NCBI GenBank assembly: GCA_002432865.1 | Contig: DJGX01000042.1 | Coordinates: 1-31,377, forward strand | DNA from: Cloacimonetes bacterium UBA5835 | GTDB lineage: Bacteria > Cloacimonadota > Cloacimonadia > Cloacimonadales > Cloacimonadaceae | Length of the DNA: 31,377 nucleotides | Direction of reading: 5' to 3' | Part shown: positions 8,299-15,032 of the stretch, one piece after another | Layout: each line of letters opens with the position of its first letter | How positions within the stretch are numbered: position 1 is the first letter of the stretch | Program-made: the position numbers and the translations under genes | Notes under the pieces: model-generated | Told to the model about the DNA's origin: nothing | The model's input: only the letters and a program-made list of their open reading frames with translations | Databases searched by the model: none

Positions 8299-9515
8299 TT
8301 CATAAAACCTCTTTCGTTCATATATTTTAGAACAACTCCTACGGCGATGCTATTAATCAATAGATTCGAACCACCGTAACTAATTAAGGGTAACGGAATT
8401 CCCGTTGCTGGGACTAAACCAATATTCATTCCAATATTTATAAAGGTCTGAAACATAAGATAAGCCAAAATGCCTGCTGAAGCAACTTTTCTTTCGCGAA
8501 TTTTTAGTTCACCTACATTATTAATAATTCTGCTGAAGAATGCCGCAAACAAAATTAATAGAAGAATAGAGCCCAAAAAACCGAATTCTTCACCCACTAC
8601 AGAAAAAATAAAATCCGTATGGTGTTCCGGCAAGAAATTCATATTTTTTTGAGTTCCTTTCAGCCAGCCCTTGCCAAACAGAGAACCGCTACCGATAGCA
8701 ATTTTAGCTTGAATAATTTGGTAACCTGCACCCAAAGGATCACGAGTAGGATCCATAAAAGTTAAAATCCGATTTTGTTGGTAGTCCTTTAATCCCATCC
8801 AAAAAACAGGAGTAATTAATGCTATAAATACATTGATAATACTTGCCACCGTAATTGTAACCCAAGAAAGACGCGCTTTCAATAGTAATAATACAAAAAT
8901 TATAATCCAGATCGGAATAGCTGGCCACCAGATGGAACTTATTATACTTACTATAGGACTTATGCATAGCAAAATATAAAATAAAGGTACATCAGCAGCA
9001 ATCAACATAGCGATCAGAGAAGCCCAAAAAACCAGCGTTGTACCAAAATCTGGTTCAATCATAATCAAGATTACAGGTATCAGGGTTAATAAAAATCCAT
9101 AGAGAATTTGCCGATATTCATTCAAATTTTCTTTAGATATAACCCGCGCTACCATCAAAATTGTTAGCAATTTAGCACTTTCCGAGGGCTGGAGATTTAT
9201 TCCTCCTACAGAAAACCAACGATGAGCTCCATTAATTATGGGAGTAAATAACACTATGATCAAAGCCAGTATATTCAAAAGGTAAAGGGGTAATACTACT
9301 AAATCAAAAATCGGCATTGGAATCCATAACAATAGAATTATGGCCAATAAGGAAAGGACAGCAAAGATAACCTGCTTCCACCAATTATTTTGAGTGTGTG
9401 CCTCTCCCGCAATCACAGTTGTGGAAGCACTGAAAATTACAATACAGCCAAAAATAATCAGCAGCAATAAAAGCGTCAAGAGGACAAAATCGAACTTTTT
9501 TCGGTTAATGAACAT
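8295..9515 (-). CDS. rodA: RodA, SEDS-family peptidoglycan glycosyltransferase
   Basis: This polytopic inner-membrane enzyme polymerises lipid II into glycan strands during elongation, together with PBP2. About ten hydrophobic segments are visible. SEDS hallmarks are present: GINLQPSESAKL, GKGWLKGTQKNMNFLPEHHT, DFIFSVVGEEFGF and PLISYGGSNL near the C-terminus. I chose the ATG at 9515 (406 residues, MFINRKKF) rather than one 14 codons upstream. The chosen start has AGGAAG a few bases before it and removes an unusual N-terminal extension that would lie within the mrdA frame. With this start the gene overlaps mrdA by 11 bases. The next gene overlaps by ATGA. Confidence 0.95.
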   Translation of the reverse strand: MFINRKKFDFVLLTLLLLLIIFGCIVIFSASTTVIAGEAHTQNNWWKQVIFAVLSLLAIILLLWIPMPIFDLVVLPLYLLNILALIIVLFTPIINGAHRWFSVGGINLQPSESAKLLTILMVARVISKENLNEYRQILYGFLLTLIPVILIMIEPDFGTTLVFWASLIAMLIAADVPLFYILLCISPIVSIISSIWWPAIPIWIIIFVLLLLKARLSWVTITVASIINVFIALITPVFWMGLKDYQQNRILTFMDPTRDPLGAGYQIIQAKIAIGSGSLFGKGWLKGTQKNMNFLPEHHTDFIFSVVGEEFGFLGSILLLILFAAFFSRIINNVGELKIRERKVASAGILAYLMFQTFINIGMNIGLVPATGIPLPLISYGGSNLLINSIAVGVVLKYMNERGFMK

Positions 9516-11418
9516 CACTTTCTTCCTGCAATGAAGCCGGTAGAGGTTCAATTTCACTTCCAGGGATAGATACTTCCGAGCCCTCTAAACCAGGTTCAAA
9601 TTCTTCATTCTCAATGCCTTCCGCTGTTCTAAACTGTGGTGGCAAGGGAGTTACCTGTTTAATAATATCTAAATTACCCAAATAATAATTGAATATTTTA
9701 GCAGTTATAGGAGCAGCCATAGCTCCTCCCCCTCCAGCATTTTCCAGAAAAACAGTTACTGCAATTTCTGGTTTGGAAGTAACTAAATAACCGCAGAACC
9801 AGGCATGAGTTTTTCTACCCATAACATTTTCGGCAGAACCGGTTTTACCATAAACAGTAGCTCCGTTTATTTTTGCATTTGCTCCTGTTCCACCTGGAGC
9901 ATTAACTACAGCCCATAATCCCTGTTGAATAGTTTTTAGGGTACTTGGTTTCATAGGTAATCTTCTTTTAGCTATAGGTACAACCTGTTCACGAGTAAGA
10001 CGTCCTCTACCAACTGTTTGTTTCAATAAATGAGGTTGAATCCATAAACCATTATTGGCAAGAGCTCCATAAAAGGCATTTATCTGTAAGGGGGTAGTTA
10101 ATACTTCTCCTTGTCCAATAGCCAGATTTACTTTGTGTCCAATAATTCCTACATTTTTGCCGTAGGTTTTTTTATACCATTCTGTATTAGGAAAGAAGCC
10201 CTGTCTTTCGTTTGGTAGGTCAATTCCCGTTTTTCCAAATAGATGTGAATCCCGTACATAATTATAAAAGTCATCCAATTTTATCTTTAAGGAAAGATCA
10301 TAAAAGAAAGTATCACAAGAAACTCTTAAAGCATCAACAACTGTAGTAGAACCATGTCCACTGCTAAACCAGCATCGGAAAAAACGATTACCAACTTTAA
10401 AACCTCCCGAACAAAAAGCCAGGTGTGTTTCAGGAGTAATTAAACCGCGGTCTAAACCAATACCTGCAGTAATAGGTTTAAAAACTGAACCGGGAGGATA
10501 GGTTCCGTAGATAACTCTATCTACCATTGGCTTTTCATCGCGATTCAGATCTTCCCATATTTCTGGTGTTATTTTTTGCATAAAGAGATTAGGATCAAAA
10601 TCTGGCTTACTTACATAAGCAAGAATGCCTCCACTGCGAACATCGCTAACTACTATAGCTCCTTTCATTCCAGAGGGAAAAATTCCAGAGACAAATTCCT
10701 GCAGATCATTATCTATAGTAAGAACAAGGGAAAGTCCATTAAGCGGTTCAATATTTCCGCCTTCTTCAAAAAGTTGTAGACTGTGCCCTTGAGCATCCAC
10801 CTGAACAATTTCTCGGCCATCTTTTCCGCGTAGTAAAACTTCATAATAGCGTTCCAAACCCGTTTTCCCGATATAGCTATTCAGAGAATAATCCTCTTTT
10901 TTATACAGGTCATATTCTTTTTCGTTAATTCTCCCTACATAACCGCTAAAATGATTTGGATATAGATAATTACGGGTGGAACCGATATGGAAAGAAAGCT
11001 CAGGATAATAATTCAATTCTTCGCTAAGAGCTAATACTGTTTCGTAGGGAACATTATCTGCCAGCAGAATTTCTTCATAAGTTTTAAAACGTTGTTTCAA
11101 TACCAGGTCTTTCAATTCGCTTTCCGTAATGCCGAAATTCTGTTCCAGAAATCTGCTTAGAGCATTTATATCATTAATTTTCCCGCTGGTTAAATACATA
11201 TTATGCGAAGGGACATTTTGAACAATTGGCCTGTATTTATGATCATAAATTTCTCCGCGCGTGGCTATTATTCTCCGAATGCGCACAAAGTTACTTTCCG
11301 CTATGCGTTGATATTTAGCTCCTTCCACTACCTGTAAACGAAAAAGCGAAGCAGCAAGTAAAATAAACAGAACCGCCAAAGTGATCGAATAGGTTATGGT
11401 AGCTTGATTTTTAGTCAT
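9505..11418 (-). CDS. mrdA: Penicillin-binding protein 2 (elongasome transpeptidase)
   Basis: This bitopic inner-membrane transpeptidase cross-links peptidoglycan in the elongasome. Residues about 10-27 form the membrane anchor, followed by the pedestal/dimerisation domain and the penicillin-binding domain. The three active-site motifs are visible: Ser311-x-x-Lys314 (PPGSVFKPIT), Ser367-Cys-Asp369 (VSCDTFFYD) and Lys525-Thr-Gly (YGKTGSAEN). Length 637 is usual. The last about 40 residues are acidic and low-complexity. The gene overlaps mreD by 8 bases and rodA by 11, which argues for translational coupling of PBP2 with its partner RodA. Confidence 0.97.
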   Translation of the reverse strand: MTKNQATITYSITLAVLFILLAASLFRLQVVEGAKYQRIAESNFVRIRRIIATRGEIYDHKYRPIVQNVPSHNMYLTSGKINDINALSRFLEQNFGITESELKDLVLKQRFKTYEEILLADNVPYETVLALSEELNYYPELSFHIGSTRNYLYPNHFSGYVGRINEKEYDLYKKEDYSLNSYIGKTGLERYYEVLLRGKDGREIVQVDAQGHSLQLFEEGGNIEPLNGLSLVLTIDNDLQEFVSGIFPSGMKGAIVVSDVRSGGILAYVSKPDFDPNLFMQKITPEIWEDLNRDEKPMVDRVIYGTYPPGSVFKPITAGIGLDRGLITPETHLAFCSGGFKVGNRFFRCWFSSGHGSTTVVDALRVSCDTFFYDLSLKIKLDDFYNYVRDSHLFGKTGIDLPNERQGFFPNTEWYKKTYGKNVGIIGHKVNLAIGQGEVLTTPLQINAFYGALANNGLWIQPHLLKQTVGRGRLTREQVVPIAKRRLPMKPSTLKTIQQGLWAVVNAPGGTGANAKINGATVYGKTGSAENVMGRKTHAWFCGYLVTSKPEIAVTVFLENAGGGGAMAAPITAKIFNYYLGNLDIIKQVTPLPPQFRTAEGIENEEFEPGLEGSEVSIPGSEIEPLPASLQEESDVH

Positions 11419-11905
11419 TGTTAATCGTTAATCTTACTTTACTAATTAGTTGCATACTCCAAAAAACGACAATCGATACTATAACATTATAGCCAAAACC
11501 GACTAATGATTTAGCCAAAAGTTCCCCATCAAAACCAAATGTAACTCCATACATAACCAGTTGCAAAACAGAAAAGATGAAATTAGCAATTCCAATTGCC
11601 AACAATTTGGCTACACCGCTTTCTGCCTCAAAGGGCTTACGAAATTCCTGGATTACTAAAACCAGCAAACAAAAAAGAAGAGAATAAAAGCCAAAAGTCA
11701 TCGGATTTACTGTATCAAACATCATTCCGATGATAAAAACAACAATTAGTGCAAAATTACGCGGACGAGTCCAAACAATATAAATCATCCAAGGTAAAAG
11801 AATGAAAGGAATCGCTTTAAATAATGCTAAAGCAGGCATAACCAGAATTTGAAGATACAGAAAAAACAGGCCAAGAATAAAACTCCAAATTCCTTTCCAA
11901 ACCAT
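11411..11905 (-). CDS. mreD: Rod shape-determining protein MreD
   Basis: This 164-residue protein has about five membrane helices, as in MreD, the integral membrane partner of MreC. Sequence similarity in this family is low. The call rests on the hydrophobic pattern, the length, the segment FIIGMMFDTVNPMTFGFYSL (the family's conserved D..N/G region) and the position before mrdA. It begins one base inside the stop of the CofE-like gene (TAATG) and overlaps mrdA by 8 bases. The usual mreC-mreD adjacency is broken by that CofE-like gene. Confidence 0.9.
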   Translation of the reverse strand: MVWKGIWSFILGLFFLYLQILVMPALALFKAIPFILLPWMIYIVWTRPRNFALIVVFIIGMMFDTVNPMTFGFYSLLFCLLVLVIQEFRKPFEAESGVAKLLAIGIANFIFSVLQLVMYGVTFGFDGELLAKSLVGFGYNVIVSIVVFWSMQLISKVRLTINND

Positions 11906-12597
11906 TAGTTATCTACTCTTCGAACAATGCAAAATGGAGTTAATTCGTCACCCTGCCCCTGAGGATTATCTTTCATCACGCTTTCTATGAAATGTTTACT
12001 AACACCCTTGCTCCCCCCAATCATCCAACAACCACCAATATCATTAATATCCATAACGGCAAATTCATAGCCAAATTCTGAGTGTAAATCCTCACATATC
12101 TGTTGAGGATTTTTTGGTCCCTTAATTACTGTATCTGTATAAGGAGGAACAGGTGAAGTTGTAGCTGCATCAATTAAAGCAGCTTGCATTCCTGCCACTC
12201 TATAAAAATCACCTTTCCTGCCTATAAGTTTTCCTATGGCACCAATGAAAGCCGCAAAAAGAATACGCATAATCCCTGTTTCTTCAATAGCGCATTGCAT
12301 ACTGGTTGGAGCGCCTAAACCAATACCGTATGGGACTTTAGCTACATAGCGACTAAGTAGTTTTGCCAAAGGAGAAACTCTTATTTCAGAAACAGGAATT
12401 GCCCTTCCCTGAGTGATGGCTAAAGGACTTTCACTAATTGTTAGAATATCACCTGGTTTCATTAATGGTAAAGCGTATTCTTTAATTATATCACTGATCT
12501 TATCTTGGGGGGTAAGGATTTTCGTTTTCACCGGAATGCGTTCAAATCGCACTCCCCAATGGGTGACGACCGGTTCTGTTTTTTTACTATAGCTCAA
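11905..12597 (-). CDS. CofE-like (coenzyme F420-0:L-glutamate ligase family) protein
   Basis: This 230-residue protein resembles the F420-0:gamma-glutamyl ligase (CofE/FbiB N-terminal) family, which adds L-glutamate to an acidic acceptor using GTP. Visible similarities are PGDILTISESPLAITQGRAI (48-67), the GIGLGAPTSMQCAIEETG stretch (91-108), GDFYRVAG, and VMDINDIGGCWMIGGS (181-196). Start is TTG at 12597; an AGGA lies a few bases upstream and the next in-frame ATG would lose 45 residues. It overlaps mreC by 11 bases and mreD by one, so it is locked into the shape operon. No other F420 biosynthesis gene is present in the window. Stand-alone members exist in organisms without known F420, so the acceptor may be something else. 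Family assignment is fairly secure; substrate is not. Confidence 0.82.
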   Translation of the reverse strand: MSYSKKTEPVVTHWGVRFERIPVKTKILTPQDKISDIIKEYALPLMKPGDILTISESPLAITQGRAIPVSEIRVSPLAKLLSRYVAKVPYGIGLGAPTSMQCAIEETGIMRILFAAFIGAIGKLIGRKGDFYRVAGMQAALIDAATTSPVPPYTDTVIKGPKNPQQICEDLHSEFGYEFAVMDINDIGGCWMIGGSKGVSKHFIESVMKDNPQGQGDELTPFCIVRRVDN

Positions 12598-13354
12598 TTT
12601 GTTCCTGCCTTTTTAGAATAAATATATGCTCAAGATTTTCCACTAAAGTGAAAGGATTTATATCTGCACTGATAAACAAATTATCCTGAGATTCTCTAAT
12701 CCTTTTTATGGTTCCTACAGGATAGGATTTTGGATAAAGCCGTGAAAGATTGGAAGTTACAATTGTATCTCCTACCGCTATATCTGAACCCAATTTAATT
12801 AAATTCATTGAAACCGTTCCACTAATATCGGATTGTAAAATCCCCTGAACAGATGTGCGCGCATCCATAACCGGCAATTGAAAACGCGGATTGGAAAAAG
12901 GAAGCACAATAGAATGATCGGCTGCCACTTGAATTATTTTCCCTACAATCCCACTAGCTGAAATAACCGGATCATTAATCTTGATTCCGAATTTGAATCC
13001 TTTATCCACCACTAAATTAAGTTCCTGATATTGACCGGCTAAACCAATAACTTCTGCTTGAATTAATTCTACTTCTCCAAGATCATAGGAAATAGAATAA
13101 GCTCCAGTAAACTGTTTCAGCTGGTTTTGTAGTTCCAGTTTTTCCAAAGTTGTTTCAGCCAATTGTTTTCGCAAAGAAAAAACTTCCTGCTTCAGTTCTT
13201 GCGTGGTCTCAATTGCTTTTAGAGATTTAACGAAAGGGAAGAAAACCGTATTTCCCATCCAGCCTGCTTTTTTGATACGACTTTCCTTACTGCCTATCAC
13301 CATTAGTAGAGAAAGGACAATTAAAATAAGGGGAACAAGGTTCTTCTTAAACAT
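12587..13354 (-). CDS. mreC: Rod shape-determining protein MreC
   Basis: This 255-residue periplasmic scaffold protein is anchored by one N-terminal helix (residues about 6-22). A coiled coil follows (about 48-85, QELKQEVFSLRKQLAETTLE), then the paired beta-barrel domain with family motifs VDKGFKFGIKINDPVISASG and GIVGKIIQV, and later GDTIVTS and PVGTIKRI. It links cytoplasmic MreB to PBP2/RodA. The ATG has AAGGGA six bases upstream. It lies 58 bases after mreB and overlaps the CofE-like gene by 11 bases. Confidence 0.96.
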   Translation of the reverse strand: MFKKNLVPLILIVLSLLMVIGSKESRIKKAGWMGNTVFFPFVKSLKAIETTQELKQEVFSLRKQLAETTLEKLELQNQLKQFTGAYSISYDLGEVELIQAEVIGLAGQYQELNLVVDKGFKFGIKINDPVISASGIVGKIIQVAADHSIVLPFSNPRFQLPVMDARTSVQGILQSDISGTVSMNLIKLGSDIAVGDTIVTSNLSRLYPKSYPVGTIKRIRESQDNLFISADINPFTLVENLEHIFILKRQEQIEL

Positions 13355-13412
13355 ATTTCGTCCCTTTTAAAATAGGGAGTTATCATCTTGGGTAATAGGT
13401 TCAGATTTTAGA

Positions 13413-14450
13413 TCAGTCCTCAATTCTTTTTATTAGAACCTGACGGTAACGGTCTACATCATCCAAAACTTTCCCAGCACCTTTAACTACGCATTCTGTA
13501 GGATCAGGAACAACATGAACAGGTAGATCTACTGTTTTACGAATTTTTTCATCCAAGCCTTTAAGGAGAGCGCCTCCACCTGTTAAAAATATACCCCGTT
13601 CAGCAATATCAGCAGAAAGTTCTGCCACTGTTCTTTCAAAAAGTCGCTTTATGGCATCAATGATGGTCGCAACTGTTTCCGAAATTGCTTCTCTAATTTC
13701 TTCAGAGCTTATTTTTATTGTTACAGGATAACCAGATATGATATCTCGTCCACGCACATCCATAGATAATTCTTGTTTTAAAGGATAAGCACTGCCAATC
13801 GTCATTTTTATTTTTTCAGCAGTTTGTGGACCAACTAACAGGTTGCTTTTCTTCCGCAAATAGTTTATTATATCCATATCAATTTGATCACCACCTACGC
13901 GAATGGAATTATGAACTACAATGTGAGATAAAGAAATTACAGCAATTTCGCTGGTTCCACCTCCAATATCCATAACCATATTTCCACAAGCCATATCAAT
14001 TGGTAAATCAGCACCTATGGCAGCAGCAATGGGTTCAGAAATTAAATGAACTTCACGAGAACCTGCATGCAAAGCACTATCACGCACAGCTCTTTTTTCT
14101 ACTTCAGTTATTCCAGATGGAACACAAACAATTACTCTGGGACGAACTAAAAGACGTTTCTTCTGGGCTCGTAAAATTAAATTGCGTAGCATTAGTTCAG
14201 TAACCTGAAAATCAGCAATAACGCCGTCTTTCAAGGGTTTTATCACTCTTACTTCATCAGGATTTTTACCCAGCATTAATTTTGCTGGGTTGCCTATAGC
14301 AATAATCTTTTTATTGTCTGTTGATACAGCAACAACTGAGGGCTCATTTATCACAATTCCGCCATTTTTCTTATAAACTAAGGTGTTTGCGGTTCCCAAA
14401 TCAATTGCAATATCATTGGCCATCATTCCAAAAAAGTCAAATATGGACAT
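13413..14450 (-). CDS. mreB: Rod shape-determining actin homologue MreB
   Basis: This cytoplasmic ATP-binding filament protein guides side-wall synthesis. Phosphate 1 motif AIDLGTANTLVYKK is at 15-28, and the middle contains VCVPSGITEVEKRAVRDSA, SEPIAAAIGADLPI, VMDIGGGTSEIAVISL and, near the end, FLTGGGALLKGLD. The start is taken as ATG at 14450 (345 residues, MSIFDFFG), which has GAGAGG five bases upstream; a TTG one codon earlier is possible but unneeded. It is the first gene of the eight-gene shape operon, with a promoter candidate at 14512-14547. Confidence 0.97.
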   Translation of the reverse strand: MSIFDFFGMMANDIAIDLGTANTLVYKKNGGIVINEPSVVAVSTDNKKIIAIGNPAKLMLGKNPDEVRVIKPLKDGVIADFQVTELMLRNLILRAQKKRLLVRPRVIVCVPSGITEVEKRAVRDSALHAGSREVHLISEPIAAAIGADLPIDMACGNMVMDIGGGTSEIAVISLSHIVVHNSIRVGGDQIDMDIINYLRKKSNLLVGPQTAEKIKMTIGSAYPLKQELSMDVRGRDIISGYPVTIKISSEEIREAISETVATIIDAIKRLFERTVAELSADIAERGIFLTGGGALLKGLDEKIRKTVDLPVHVVPDPTECVVKGAGKVLDDVDRYRQVLIKRIED

Positions 14451-14511
14451 CAAAACCTCTCTATTTCCTGCTTGCTTAGCAGCTTGAATTTATAAATTAA
14501 CATTTCTTCTA

Positions 14512-14547
14512 CCTATACCCTATTTTTTATATATCCTGCTGTGTCAA
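14512..14547 (-). promoter_or_regulatory. Promoter candidate of the mreB operon
   Basis: On the minus strand, TTGACA (14547-14542) is followed by the AT-rich stretch CAGCAGGATATATAAAAAA and then TAGGGT (19-base spacer) or TATAGG (24-base spacer). The -35 is clear, the -10 is not. The predicted leader is about 60 bases. Confidence 0.45.
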
Positions 14548-14630
14548 GTAAAAACGACAGTTACCATTTTTTCCATCTTTTTTACAGATTTCCCAGATTC
14601 CAGTTTTGTTAAAAATGGATTGGGAAATTA

Positions 14631-14764
14631 GTGTGGGGGTTTTTAGTTCTTAGTGCAGGAGTTCTTAGTGCAGGGGTTTTTAGTGCAGGAGTTCTTTGTG
14701 CGGGGGTTTTTAGTTCTTAGTGCAGGAGTTCTTAGTGCAGGAGTTCTTTGTGCGGGGGTTTTTT
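14631..14764. repeat. Nested tandem repeat (15-bp unit in two 67-bp blocks)
   Basis: The basic unit is GTGCAGGAGTTCTTA with variants such as GTGCGGGGGTTTTTA. Units are arranged 22-15-15-15 in each of two 67-bp blocks (14631-14697 and 14698-14764), the 22-base unit carrying an extra GTTCTTA. The plus strand is almost devoid of C, giving strong strand asymmetry with G-tracts of five. It lies between two divergent promoters. It is not a CRISPR: units are too short and there are no unique spacers. Confidence 0.9.
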
Positions 14765-14944
14765 GTTTGCTTTTAGCTTTTGGGTTACTTAAAAAAATCC
14801 CACTACCACTTCCTTAATCCCGTTTAGTAAATGATAGAAGATCATTTTAGAATTGCCTAAGCAGGAAGTGCCAGTAATCGATTTAGTTAAGCTGCGCTTT
14901 TTTGCTAAAAATCAGATTAGGATAAGTATCCCTTGAATATTTGC

Positions 14945-14980
14945 TTGACAGCTACCAAATAGAAATTGTTAAGGTATAAA
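14945..14980 (+). promoter_or_regulatory. Promoter candidate of the 836-residue exported protein
   Basis: TTGACA at 14945-14950 lies in TTGCTTGACAG, an 11-mer also found before the 2035-residue gene at 24859-24869. The -10 may be TAAGGT (19-base spacer) or TATAAA (24-base spacer). Confidence 0.45.
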
Positions 14981-15032
14981 TTGATAATATGTGAAAAAAT
15001 AGAACTTTATGAGTTCTATAAGGAAGGTTCAG

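Larger units (their letters stand above)
14451..15032. other. Divergent intergenic region between mreB and the 836-residue exported protein
   Basis: This 582-base stretch contains the mreB promoter candidate, the nested tandem repeat at 14631-14764, and the promoter candidate of the rightward gene. No further gene or RNA was seen. Confidence 0.6.

Noticed and set aside
9516..9557. Upstream start for rodA adding 14 residues
   Set aside because: It would extend into the mrdA frame by 53 bases and has no better ribosome binding site; the ATG at 9515 has AGGAAG just upstream.
14631..14764. Possible CRISPR array
   Set aside because: The repeated unit is only 15 bases, units abut with no unique spacers, and there are no cas genes.
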